DNA of 32,994 nucleotides, taken from positions 1 through 32,994 of the forward strand of contig JAHEZD010000071.1 in assembly GCA_023251255.1 (NCBI GenBank), in the 5' to 3' direction. Shown here piece by piece: positions 16,352 to 24,563 of this stretch; within the stretch, counting starts at the first letter, position 1, and every line of letters begins with the position of its first letter. The position numbers were made by a program, and so were the translations under genes. The notes under the pieces were generated by a model. That model was not told where the DNA came from, searched no databases, and worked only from the letters and a program-made list of their open reading frames with translations. Source of the stretch: Chitinophagaceae bacterium (lineage in GTDB: Bacteria; Bacteroidota; Bacteroidia; Chitinophagales; Chitinophagaceae).

Positions 16352-16969
16352 TTATTGAACGATGATTTTCTGGTTGATATTTGTACCCGTTCCATAAAAC
16401 CTTACAAAATACAATCCCCTTGCTGTACCCGAAGGCAGGTTGATGGTTTGGGATATGGTTCCTTCTACTTCATTGTTGATTATCCTGCTCAATAATGGCA
16501 CCCCTGCATCACTATATACGGCCATTTGGTATTTTCCTTTTGGCAGGTTGTTCAACTGCATATTGAAGCTCCCAGTAGTGACAATAGTTGGCGTAATGGT
16601 TATACCAGATTGCTTGCTGCCATTGTATAGCCTAATGATTCCTGAATAAATGGCATCACCTGATTTTTCAATGGATTTAATCCGGTAGAAATTGTTGCCG
16701 TTGAAGAGATTTATATCTATAAATGAATATTCCGAAGGGGCCGAAGTATTGTAGGACGGAATATTGCTTAACTTGATAAACTGGAAGCCATCATTGCTTT
16801 TTTGCAGTTCATAGGCCTGCACGTTTGTTTCATTCATAGTGGTCCAAGTAATCCTTGCTTGGTTATTGCTAACATTGGCATCGAAACCTGCAAAAGACAC
16901 TTGGGCATTCAACTTATTCACTGTTAATGAAAAGGCAATTGCCATCAAATAAATGAAGCTATTTTTCAT
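16352..16969 (-). CDS. Small T9SS type A sorting-domain protein
   Basis: I choose the Met at 16969, giving 205 residues that begin with a clean signal peptide (MKNSFIYLMAIAFSLTVNKLNAQ starts here). The upstream in-frame Met at 17068 would add 33 residues that do not look like part of the protein. After the signal comes one FN3-like beta domain (VSNNQARITWTTMNE, YRIKSIEKSGDAIYSGI), common in Bacteroidota secreted proteins. A C-terminal T9SS type A sorting domain follows (KYQMAVYSDAGVPLL, ARGLYFVRFYG, NQKIIVQ). No catalytic domain is present. It is probably secreted and anchored to the cell surface; the function is unknown. It is followed by its own terminator. Confidence 0.85.
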   Translation of the reverse strand: MKNSFIYLMAIAFSLTVNKLNAQVSFAGFDANVSNNQARITWTTMNETNVQAYELQKSNDGFQFIKLSNIPSYNTSAPSEYSFIDINLFNGNNFYRIKSIEKSGDAIYSGIIRLYNGSKQSGITITPTIVTTGSFNMQLNNLPKGKYQMAVYSDAGVPLLSRIINNEVEGTISQTINLPSGTARGLYFVRFYGTGTNINQKIIVQ

Positions 16970-17070
16970 AGCTAAAGTTTTTATTGTTGTTACTATCCAA
17001 CACAATGAAAACTTCATGCCACAAGTGCTTATGCTAGAACAAGAAAAATGGGGGACAAAAATCCACAATT

Positions 17071-17099
17071 AAAAAGCCATTCCACAAAATGGAATGGCT
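17071..17099 (-). terminator. Rho-independent terminator of the phosphohexomutase gene
   Basis: AGCCATTCCA (17075-17084) and TGGAATGGCT (17090-17099) form a perfect 10-bp stem with a 5-nt loop, followed on the minus strand by TTTTT. It lies 36 bp past the stop at 17136. Confidence 0.88.
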
Positions 17100-17135
17100 A
17101 TAAAATTCCTCAGAAGCTGTCTAAGTATTGAAATA

Positions 17136-18521
17136 TTACATTACTTCCCGGATGTCTTTCATCATACGTTTGGCAATGTTGTCAGCCGTTGTTTCAAAAT
17201 TGCTTTCACTGTAGATCCGGATGATGGGCTCGGTATTGCTGGTACGCAGGTGCACCCAGTCATTTTCAAAATCTATCTTCAACCCGTCTTCTACATTGAT
17301 GGGATTGTTTTTGTATTTCTTTTTGATTTCACCAAAAATCTTGTTGATATCAACATCTTTTTCTAGTTCAATCTTGTTCTTGCTAATAAAATAATCTGGG
17401 TAGGTATTCCGCAATTGGCGGACAGATTTCTTTTCTTTGGCAAGATGGGTCAAAAACAAGGCAATACCGATTAATGCATCCCGCCCATAATGCAAATCGG
17501 GAACAATAATGCCTCCATTTCCTTCACCCCCTATCACCGCATTCACCGTTTTCATTTTGTTCACCACATTTACTTCACCCACCGCACTTGGGAAATATTC
17601 GCCTCCATGTTTTACCGTTACATCTTTCAGCGCCCTTGTAGATGACATATTACTGACTGTATTGCCTTTTCTATTTCGCAGTACATAATCAGCTACGGCT
17701 ACCAACGTATATTCCTCACCAAACAGGGTCCCATCTTCACAAACAAAACAGAGCCTGTCCACGTCCGGATCAACCGCTATTCCCAAATCGGCATTCTGCT
17801 TGTTTACTTCATTGCACAGTTCCGTTAAGTGTTGTGGCAGTGGTTCAGGGTTGTGCGCAAATTTTCCATTTACTTCTGCATTCAAAACAGTGATGTCCTT
17901 TGCTGCAACACCCAACGCTTTCAGTAACATGGGTACTGCAAATGAACCGCTGCTATTAATGGCATCCAGTACAATTTTGAACTTGCGTTTCTTGATGGCA
18001 CCGACATCCACTAAGGGGTAATTCACCACTGCATCGATATGCTGCTGCAATAAATTTTCATTGGTGGTATAAGTACCTAATTTATCCACTGTTACAAAGT
18101 TGAAATCATCTGCTTCTGCTATGGCCAATACTTTGGCTCCATCATCCCCACTAATAAATTCACCTTTGCTGTTCAATAATTTCAGGGCATTCCATTCTTT
18201 GGGATTATGGCTTGCAGTTAAGATAATTCCGCCTGCTGCATTTTCAAAGGTCACTGCCATTTCAACAGTTGGCGTGGTACTTAATCCAAGGTCCACTACA
18301 TCAAAACCCAAAGCGTTCAATGTGCTTACCACCATGCGTTGCACCATTTCGCCACTAATTCTTCCATCGCGGCCAATAACAATTTTCTTGTTGGGTGATT
18401 GCTGTGAAAGCCAAGTGCCATAAGCTGCAGTGAACCTCACTACATCAAGTGGGCTTAATGTTTCTCCTGGTTTGCCACCTATAGTTCCTCTGATTCCCGA
18501 AATGCTTTTTATTAATGCCAT
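17136..18521 (-). CDS. glmM: Phosphoglucosamine mutase (GlmM-type alpha-D-phosphohexomutase)
   Basis: The 461-residue enzyme interconverts hexosamine or hexose 6- and 1-phosphates. In the GlmM role it makes glucosamine-1-phosphate for UDP-GlcNAc, peptidoglycan and LPS. It has the GIRG start (SISGIRGTIGGKPGE), phospho-serine Ser104 in TASHNPKEWNALK, the metal loop DPDVDR (251-256), the sugar loop GGEGNGG (331-337) and the phosphate-binding RTSNTEPIIRIY (426-437). Length matches the family. Bacteroidota proteins of this type are annotated as phosphoglucosamine mutase, but a phosphomannomutase or phosphoglucomutase specificity cannot be excluded from motifs alone. It is monocistronic with a strong terminator. 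Upstream, TATTTTCG on the minus strand resembles a -7 element. Confidence 0.88.
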   Translation of the reverse strand: MALIKSISGIRGTIGGKPGETLSPLDVVRFTAAYGTWLSQQSPNKKIVIGRDGRISGEMVQRMVVSTLNALGFDVVDLGLSTTPTVEMAVTFENAAGGIILTASHNPKEWNALKLLNSKGEFISGDDGAKVLAIAEADDFNFVTVDKLGTYTTNENLLQQHIDAVVNYPLVDVGAIKKRKFKIVLDAINSSGSFAVPMLLKALGVAAKDITVLNAEVNGKFAHNPEPLPQHLTELCNEVNKQNADLGIAVDPDVDRLCFVCEDGTLFGEEYTLVAVADYVLRNRKGNTVSNMSSTRALKDVTVKHGGEYFPSAVGEVNVVNKMKTVNAVIGGEGNGGIIVPDLHYGRDALIGIALFLTHLAKEKKSVRQLRNTYPDYFISKNKIELEKDVDINKIFGEIKKKYKNNPINVEDGLKIDFENDWVHLRTSNTEPIIRIYSESNFETTADNIAKRMMKDIREVM

Positions 18522-18622
18522 TGTATAGGTTTTTGGGAAGGCGAAAATAGCGAAAAGAAGATGAATGCTTTGAATGTTTACAAGTTGGGATATTGAGAAA
18601 ACTTATCCTGTTTTTCTGAACC

Positions 18623-18630
18623 TATATTTG
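18623..18630 (+). promoter_or_regulatory. Candidate -7 promoter element, possibly leaderless
   Basis: TATATTTG exactly fits TAnnTTTG and ends 4 nt before the ATG at 18635, so the transcript would start at or next to the start codon. No good -33 TTG at normal spacing is seen. Confidence 0.4.
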
Positions 18631-18634
18631 TTTG

Positions 18635-19267
18635 ATGGAAGGATATCCCATTTTTGACCGCTATTTTGCAGAAGAAGAAGCCATCTTTTACAAGGAACTG
18701 TTTCTTGAAAACAACCTGCATCCTGAAATAGAGAGGCCAAAGGAATTTTTTGATGTGGCAATTGGCTCCAACCATGCCGATCTATATTTTAATGTCCACT
18801 TGCCCAAGGAAGAATTTGCTGCAGCTGATGAGCTAATCTATAAAGCAGTAGTAAACAAAGGCATACCTGCCGATTACCCTTTACTTGACTTTCCCACCAA
18901 GGACCTGCAAGAAGTTATCGCCCAACCTGACCAATGGAGCAAACAGGATATTGCGGTAGCAAGGATTATCTTACAAGAAAGAGGGGATAGTGTTTCCTAT
19001 GAAACAGTAACAGAGAAAGCAGAGGAACGCTATGACCAGTTGAAACAGACACATATCAAACTGCCAGTACTCCTTATTCTATATGCGCTTTGCTGCATCG
19101 GATATGTTTATACACTTATTGTTGGCCCTATGCTTTATTTTTTCAAGCACACTGATTTCAATGGAAAGAAACAATACTTTTTTTCTGAACGGACAAGGCA
19201 TCAAGGCATACTTTTGTTTATCGTCAACATCATTTGCATTATGATTTGGTTGATGGTTTTACGTTAA
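18635..19267 (+). CDS. Hypothetical membrane protein with DUF2007-like N-terminus
   Basis: Translation most likely starts at the ATG at 18635 (210 residues); the TTG one codon upstream is also possible. The N-terminal ~70 residues (FAEEEAIFYKELFLENNLHP, DVAIGSNHADLYFNVHLPKEEFAAADELI) resemble the small alpha/beta 'signal transducing' DUF2007 fold, in which a residue pattern around transmitted substrates is read by a compact domain. This match is by eye and tentative. Two membrane helices follow at ~145-168 and ~188-208, with a short polar loop. It is probably an inner-membrane protein. The methyltransferase gene starts 36 bp downstream on the same strand, so the two may be co-transcribed. No function can be assigned. 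Confidence 0.75.
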   Translation: MEGYPIFDRYFAEEEAIFYKELFLENNLHPEIERPKEFFDVAIGSNHADLYFNVHLPKEEFAAADELIYKAVVNKGIPADYPLLDFPTKDLQEVIAQPDQWSKQDIAVARIILQERGDSVSYETVTEKAEERYDQLKQTHIKLPVLLILYALCCIGYVYTLIVGPMLYFFKHTDFNGKKQYFFSERTRHQGILLFIVNIICIMIWLMVLR

Positions 19268-19303
19268 TATTTATAAAATAAGCATTGCTTAAAAATCATA
19301 CAA

Positions 19304-20053
19304 ATGCCTACAAAATCCTGGTACAAAGACTGGTTCTCCTCCCCATATTACCATCAGCTCTATCAACATAGGGACGATACAGAAGCATTTGCGTTCATCA
19401 ATAAATTGCTTGAACACTTACATCCTGCAAAGGGAAGCAGGATGCTGGACGTTGCTTGCGGCAAGGGGAGGCATAGTAAGGCTTTGGCGGAAATGGGGTT
19501 TGATGTTACCGGCATTGACCTATCATTCCCATCCATTGATGAGGCAAAGGAGTTTGAGGGGGACAACCTGCATTTTTATCAACATGATATGCGTTTGCCT
19601 TTCTGGATCAATTACTATGATTATGCTTTTAACTTCTTTACGAGCTTTGGGTATTTCAGAACAAGAAGGGAACATGATAATGCCATTAGGACCATTGCAC
19701 AAAGCTTAAAACAAGAAGGGGTATTTGTGATTGATTATTTAAATGTGCATTATGCCGAAGATAAAGCAGAGCGTTCCACTATTAAAGAAATTGAAGGCAA
19801 TCAATTCCATATAACCAAGTGGTTTGATGAAGAGCATTTCTTTAAACAGATACAGGTAATTGATTCCAACAGCAGGGCCCTGAAGCATTTGTATACTGAA
19901 CGAGTAGCCAAGTTCTCCTTGGGCGATTTTACGGATATGCTTTCCTATCAGCATGTGCAGGTGCAGGAAGTTTTTGGTGATTACCAGCTTGGGGCTTACG
20001 ACCTAAAAAAATCGCCACGACTGATTATCGTGGCGAAGAAAAAGCTGAGGTGA
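19304..20053 (+). CDS. Class I SAM-dependent methyltransferase
   Basis: The 249-residue protein has a Rossmann-like methyltransferase core: motif I is MLDVACGKGRHSKALAEMG (47-65), the acidic strand-2 end is VTGIDLSFPSIDEAK, motif II region is FYQHDMRLPFWINYYDYAF, and a later LKQEGVFVIDYLN strand. The N-terminal KSWYKDWFSSPYYHQLYQHRD phrase is typical of a Bacteroidota small-molecule or unassigned methyltransferase group. The substrate is unknown. It follows the membrane-protein gene at 36 bp. Its last codons contain a hairpin that appears to be the terminator of the convergent gene (20060-20479), whose stop is only 6 bp away. Confidence 0.88.
   Translation: MPTKSWYKDWFSSPYYHQLYQHRDDTEAFAFINKLLEHLHPAKGSRMLDVACGKGRHSKALAEMGFDVTGIDLSFPSIDEAKEFEGDNLHFYQHDMRLPFWINYYDYAFNFFTSFGYFRTRREHDNAIRTIAQSLKQEGVFVIDYLNVHYAEDKAERSTIKEIEGNQFHITKWFDEEHFFKQIQVIDSNSRALKHLYTERVAKFSLGDFTDMLSYQHVQVQEVFGDYQLGAYDLKKSPRLIIVAKKKLR
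20005..20036 (-). terminator. Terminator of the convergent gene embedded in methyltransferase coding end
   Basis: TCGCCACGA (20012-20020) and TCGTGGCGA (20028-20036) form a perfect 9-bp stem with a 7-nt loop. On the minus strand it is followed by seven T (20011-20005). It lies 24 bp past the minus-strand stop at 20060 and wholly inside the + strand coding sequence ending at 20053. On the + strand no T-tract follows, so it should act in one direction. Confidence 0.8.
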
Positions 20054-20059
20054 CCTATT

Positions 20060-20479
20060 TTATTGTGGTGACAATGGAAGCTTATCCAATTTGAATTTTT
20101 TAGGTTTCGGTACCGATAGATCATTATTTGGCCTAGTAAGGTTAAGGACAGTTTTTGCATCAAAAGGTTTGTACACAAAATTGTCATTGTTGGACAAACT
20201 TGCCAAATTAGCTACATCCGGCTTCAATACAGGCATATTATCTACTTGGGACTGGTACATATCATAGCCTTGCTGATTGTTGCTTTTGAACTGCTGGTTG
20301 TCAACAAATACACTTAATGCATTGGGCATTTTATCAATACTGGTCGCTGATTGACCAAAGAATGGTGGCATTGCCGCAATACTGGAAAGAACCGTGTCCT
20401 TTCCGTTTATCCGTAACTTAATTTGGGAAAAGGCCATACTGGAAACCAATATTGCCATCATTGTTAATCCCTTTTTCAT
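20060..20479 (-). CDS. Small secreted protein of unknown function
   Basis: The 139-residue protein starts with a signal peptide (MKKGLTMMAILVSSMAFSQ). The mature part is short and polar with a Lys/Pro-rich end (VPKPKKFKLDKLPLSPQ). It includes IKLRINGKDTVLSSI near the start, which reads like one beta hairpin. There are no cysteines in the mature region, no membrane helices and no lipobox. It is convergent with the methyltransferase gene (6 bp between stops) and has an embedded terminator. I recognise no family; a periplasmic location is inferred from the signal peptide. Confidence 0.75.
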   Translation of the reverse strand: MKKGLTMMAILVSSMAFSQIKLRINGKDTVLSSIAAMPPFFGQSATSIDKMPNALSVFVDNQQFKSNNQQGYDMYQSQVDNMPVLKPDVANLASLSNNDNFVYKPFDAKTVLNLTRPNNDLSVPKPKKFKLDKLPLSPQ

Positions 20480-20517
20480 AAGCGACTAATTTCTTATCGC
20501 TAAAGTAAGCAATAAAA

Positions 20518-22500
20518 TCATTTCTCCTTGTTGTTTAGCAGCAACCATTTGGCTGTTTCATAAAAAGCAGTCGTAAAAGCAGATGCCTTTTTTTTGATGG
20601 CGGCCTCTTCGGCAGCAGTCCAATAAGGTTTGTTGGACAGAACAGGCAAAAGTTGTTCCTGTTCAAAACGGATGTTCTTTACAAAGTAAAATGAATCTGT
20701 TAGCCATCCTATTTTGCCTTCGTCATGGTGGATTACAAATGCCCCATTGCCTTTTGCAGATGGGCTCAATACATCCCTCCCCAATGTTGTATTCAGATAA
20801 GGTTGGTGCAACATGCCGGCAATGGTGGGCAATACATCAATTTGGGAGACAACCTTATTGTACTGTTTTGCTTCCAATAAGGATGGTGCATAAAATAGCA
20901 AGGGCACATGTTCATCACTTAACCTGTTACCTGTCCAGGCATCCGGGTACATTGCTTTGGCGTTTCCTTCCACGCCATGGTCACCAACAAAAACAAAAAT
21001 GGTATTGGTAAAATACTTTTCTTTTCTGGCAGCATCCATAAAGGTTTTAAAAGCATAATCACTGTAAGCAAACCCATTGTATTCTTCAATTGATGAGAAG
21101 CCATATTTCGCCAATGTGTCCTTATTGATGTCCTTCTTCTTGAAATCACTATCTGCTTCAGGAATGGTGTAAGGGCGATGATTATCCGCTGTTTGAACAA
21201 CTGCAAAGAAGGGTCTTGTTTGGGAAGCCAGTACCTTGTTGCTTTCCAGAAACAGGTCCTTGTCACTGATACCCCAAACATTTACTTTAGGGGCAGTGTA
21301 CATGCCTTCTTCATAAATCCTTACCCCTTTGATGTTGTTCAATAAGCCCCGGTAATTATTGAATTCACTGCTACCCCCTATAAAATACATTCTACTGTAA
21401 TCCTCAAAATTATTGATGATGGTATGCTGCTGAATGGCTTCTTCATTCCTGCTGCTGAACTTGGACAACTGCACATCGGGTATGCCAGTCAATATGGCAA
21501 ATACACCTCTTGCCGTGGCGAAATGTGGTGTAAAGCACCTATTGAAGAAGACACCCTCCTTGCTCAATTGGTTGAAAAATGGCGTTGCATTTAATGGATT
21601 GCCGCTCATGCTGCTTTTGTACATACTGAAGCTTTCACAAATAACCAACACAATATTGGGCCTGCTCTCCAAGGCATGGCTATTGGGGTAGCCCCATCTT
21701 TCAAGGGACTGATTCTTTATGGATGAACTATCCAGTTGCAAAAAATCCGCAATAGCTGAATACGATTTCTTTATAGTGGACCTGTCTTTTTCAGGGGTCC
21801 TGAAACGGAGTGTTGTAAAGAAGTTTTCCAAGGGGTTCAAAGCTAGGTATGACTTGAAATTGTCCTTGTACCTAAAAGCATCTGTCCACTGCAACGGTTT
21901 TGAGGAGATGCTTCCATAGATGCCAACGACCATCAACAAAACAATCAATCCATACCATCCCCTTTTATAATCAATGCCTACATTGGTATTGATTGTTTCA
22001 ACACGTTGATGCGTTTTCTTGTATAACCAATAGAACAGGCAAACAACTGCTATCAATGCCAGCACCATCCAGAACAATGGATAGGATTGCCAAAGCATTT
22101 CAAAAGAGATCTTCGCATCTTCTGCAAAGTTCAATGCGCTGGCATTGAGCCTTGTACTCACATAAGCAAAATGACCATAATCAGCCCCAAAGAAAAACAT
22201 CAGCATAAAGGTTGTGGCGGCCAAATAAGTAACCCAAATTCTCCGCGAAACAATTGAACTGTAAGGCGAAATCCTTGGTATAAAGCTCAGCAGCACTATT
22301 GGCATTAGCAGTATGCAGATCCATCTTACATCGAAACGGATACCCATACAAAAAGAGGGACTTACCTCTTTAAAGGAAATATTTGCCGGTTTAAATGCTA
22401 GAAAGGTAGACAGCCTGAACATTGTGAACACCAATAAGAAAATGAAGAACAGTTTCACTACCCATTGAACGGTCTTGGGCATCCGCCATTTTAGCAACAT
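20518..22500 (-). CDS. LTA synthase-like membrane phosphoglycerol transferase, second copy
   Basis: The 660-residue protein has about five N-terminal membrane helices (residues ~10-215) and a periplasmic alkaline-phosphatase/sulfatase-fold domain (~275-600). Likely metal and catalytic residues are Glu289 (VICESFSMYKS), the nucleophile candidate Thr329 (HFATARGVFAIL), Asp507-His508 (FVGDHGVEG) and the TADNHRPYTIP loop. In the LtaS/OpgB family the Thr takes a phosphoglycerol group from phosphatidylglycerol and passes it to an acceptor. A Gram-negative lineage would not make classical lipoteichoic acid, so a periplasmic glycan or lipid headgroup is a likelier acceptor (inference). It begins 2 bp after the stop of its paralogue (22503-24497) and is surely co-transcribed. 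It could instead be a sulfatase-like or phosphoethanolamine transferase enzyme. Confidence 0.87.
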   Translation of the reverse strand: MLLKWRMPKTVQWVVKLFFIFLLVFTMFRLSTFLAFKPANISFKEVSPSFCMGIRFDVRWICILLMPIVLLSFIPRISPYSSIVSRRIWVTYLAATTFMLMFFFGADYGHFAYVSTRLNASALNFAEDAKISFEMLWQSYPLFWMVLALIAVVCLFYWLYKKTHQRVETINTNVGIDYKRGWYGLIVLLMVVGIYGSISSKPLQWTDAFRYKDNFKSYLALNPLENFFTTLRFRTPEKDRSTIKKSYSAIADFLQLDSSSIKNQSLERWGYPNSHALESRPNIVLVICESFSMYKSSMSGNPLNATPFFNQLSKEGVFFNRCFTPHFATARGVFAILTGIPDVQLSKFSSRNEEAIQQHTIINNFEDYSRMYFIGGSSEFNNYRGLLNNIKGVRIYEEGMYTAPKVNVWGISDKDLFLESNKVLASQTRPFFAVVQTADNHRPYTIPEADSDFKKKDINKDTLAKYGFSSIEEYNGFAYSDYAFKTFMDAARKEKYFTNTIFVFVGDHGVEGNAKAMYPDAWTGNRLSDEHVPLLFYAPSLLEAKQYNKVVSQIDVLPTIAGMLHQPYLNTTLGRDVLSPSAKGNGAFVIHHDEGKIGWLTDSFYFVKNIRFEQEQLLPVLSNKPYWTAAEEAAIKKKASAFTTAFYETAKWLLLNNKEK

Positions 22501-22502
22501 GG

Positions 22503-24497
22503 TTACTGTGTTTTCTTTTTGTTGTTCAAAATCATGTAACGGGCCGTTTCGTAAAAAGCATCTGTTATTGAGCGGTACTGTTTCTCCAAACTGTCTTTTG
22601 TTGCAGGTACCTGATTGTTGAATGCTGCAAATTCCTTTTGGTTGGTACTGTTGAAATAATAGCCATATACATAATCATTGCCAATAGTGGCCACCTTTCT
22701 AATATCAACCAGTGTATTGAAAACATAATGCTGCGATTGTTTCTTTTCAGCTTTAACCACATCCCTTCCCATTGTTCTATTGGTGTAGGAAATATTGCAA
22801 AGCCCAGCAATGGTAGGCAGCACATCTATTTGGGAAACCACATTGCTGCTTTTCATGGCCTGCAATAAATGGGGGGCATAAAACAACAAGGGTACATGTG
22901 TGGAAACAAGACTTGCACTGTTGTAAATGGCAGGTAGCAATCTGCTTGCGTCGCCAGGGATGCCATGGTCCCCCACAAAAACAAAAATGGTGTTGGCGAA
23001 ATATTTTTCCTTCTGTGCAGCTTCCATGAATTTCTGGTAGGAGAAATCCGTGTAACGGAATGCATTGTATTCATCCGCATTTTCAAATCCGAAATTCTTC
23101 AACGAATCCTTCGAAGGGCTTTTCTTCTGGAATTCCTTCAAGTCCTCTTCTGGTATCGTATATGGCCTGTGGTTGTCTGCTGTTTGGATAACTGCAAAAA
23201 AGGGCTTGTTCTGTTTTGCCAGCACCTGATTGGCTTCCAAGAAAAGCTGCTTATCGCTAATGCCCCAAACGTCCTGTGTTTTTGATTTGTAGCTTCCTTC
23301 TTCATATAAATGCAGGTCTTGAATATTGTTGGTGAGCAGGCCACGGATATTTGCCCAACTACTGCTTCCACCTAAGAAATAAAATTTATCATACCCTTTG
23401 AAGTCGCTAATAATGGTATGCTGGTCAACTGCTGCAGGATTGCGGCTGGAAGTGTTGGTCATTTCAATATCAGGTGTTCCTGTAAGTGTTGCCCATACCC
23501 CCCTTGCCGTGCCATAAGCAGGTGTGAAGCACCTATTAAAAAAGATTCCCTTGTTGCACATTCCATTGAAAAATGGTGTGGTATTCAATGGGTTACCCAC
23601 CATACTGCTCTTGTACATGCTGAAGCTTTCGCAAATGACCAGCACCACATTTGGTCTGGATCCTGCTGTATCACCAATAACCGCCCTTTCAAAATTCAAT
23701 GTATTGGAATCAGGGCTGTCTACCTCCAAGAAATTGCTCATCCAAGCATAATGTTCCCTTACTTTTTTCCCATCAAAGTTCGATTTACGGAAACTCATGG
23801 AACTGAAGAAGGACTGGAACGGGTTCAGTGAAATATTGGCCACATAATCATTGCCTTTAGAGAAGGCATCGCTCCAGCGGAGCGGATATTGCCCGCCTTT
23901 GAACACGGGCCTACCAACAATGCCCAGTACCATCAACACCACAAAAGCAATGCTCCATCCAATCCTGCTTTTTTTTGTGGATACATTTTGCTTGCTCAAT
24001 GCATGGTTATAAACCAGTTTCACTATTGCCAACAGCAGTGCTATTGCTGCCACCAATCCGAGAATGCCCCAGCCCAGATGATATGTTTGCCACATCATAT
24101 TGAAGGAAATCTTCGCATCATCCAAATAATTCAGGATACTTGCGTTCAACCGTTGGTGCAGGTAAGCATAATGGGCAAAATCAAAAGTGTAGAACACTGA
24201 AAACGAACAAATAAAAACAACCAGTAGCCACAAAGCTACCCTCCTGCCCCATTTCTTATTCAGCGGGTGCAAGGCCGGTAAAGTGCCCACTATGAACAGT
24301 ACCAGCATTAGGATGCATACAACCCTCAAATCGAACCTCAGCCCCAAAACATAAGCATCCACCAATGAAATTTGCTTGGCGGCAGATGTACGGAAAACAA
24401 AAACGAGCAGCCACCTGAGGATGCTCATCAACAATAAAAAAAATGTTCCGGTTAGCGTGATCCAGTATAGGTAACGCGGTAATTTTAATCTTTTCAT
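22503..24497 (-). CDS. LTA synthase-like membrane phosphoglycerol transferase, first copy
   Basis: The 664-residue protein is the first gene of the tandem pair and a close paralogue of 20518-22500, with the same order: ~5 membrane helices, then the alkaline-phosphatase-fold domain. Matching landmarks are Glu290 (VICESFSMYKSS), Thr330 (AYGTARGVWATLTG), Asp510-His511 (FVGDHGIPG) and TADNHRPYTIPEED. The phrases RPNVVLVICESFSMYKSSM and GNPLN-TPFFN are nearly identical in both. The C-terminal tails differ (a different end after MGRDV), hinting at different acceptors or roles. A TACATTTG -7 element lies just before the ATG. The divergent neighbour 66 bp away encodes a PAP2 phosphatase. See the second copy for the reaction expected of the family. 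Confidence 0.87.
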   Translation of the reverse strand: MKRLKLPRYLYWITLTGTFFLLLMSILRWLLVFVFRTSAAKQISLVDAYVLGLRFDLRVVCILMLVLFIVGTLPALHPLNKKWGRRVALWLLVVFICSFSVFYTFDFAHYAYLHQRLNASILNYLDDAKISFNMMWQTYHLGWGILGLVAAIALLLAIVKLVYNHALSKQNVSTKKSRIGWSIAFVVLMVLGIVGRPVFKGGQYPLRWSDAFSKGNDYVANISLNPFQSFFSSMSFRKSNFDGKKVREHYAWMSNFLEVDSPDSNTLNFERAVIGDTAGSRPNVVLVICESFSMYKSSMVGNPLNTTPFFNGMCNKGIFFNRCFTPAYGTARGVWATLTGTPDIEMTNTSSRNPAAVDQHTIISDFKGYDKFYFLGGSSSWANIRGLLTNNIQDLHLYEEGSYKSKTQDVWGISDKQLFLEANQVLAKQNKPFFAVIQTADNHRPYTIPEEDLKEFQKKSPSKDSLKNFGFENADEYNAFRYTDFSYQKFMEAAQKEKYFANTIFVFVGDHGIPGDASRLLPAIYNSASLVSTHVPLLFYAPHLLQAMKSSNVVSQIDVLPTIAGLCNISYTNRTMGRDVVKAEKKQSQHYVFNTLVDIRKVATIGNDYVYGYYFNSTNQKEFAAFNNQVPATKDSLEKQYRSITDAFYETARYMILNNKKKTQ

Positions 24498-24503
24498 GGC
24501 TTA

Positions 24504-24511
24504 CAAATGTA
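24504..24511 (-). promoter_or_regulatory. Candidate -7 promoter element of the LTA-synthase-like pair
   Basis: TACATTTG on the minus strand exactly fits TAnnTTTG and ends 6 nt before the ATG at 24497. The transcript would have almost no leader. Confidence 0.45.
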
Positions 24512-24551
24512 ATGCTTAATACTTGCAGGCATAAGCCATTTCATCAGTTAT

Positions 24552-24559
24552 TATCTTTA
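24552..24559 (+). promoter_or_regulatory. Candidate -7 promoter element of the PAP2 gene
   Basis: TATCTTTA is one base from TAnnTTTG and ends 4 nt before the ATG at 24564, again implying a leaderless or near-leaderless transcript. Confidence 0.35.
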
Positions 24560-24563
24560 CAGC

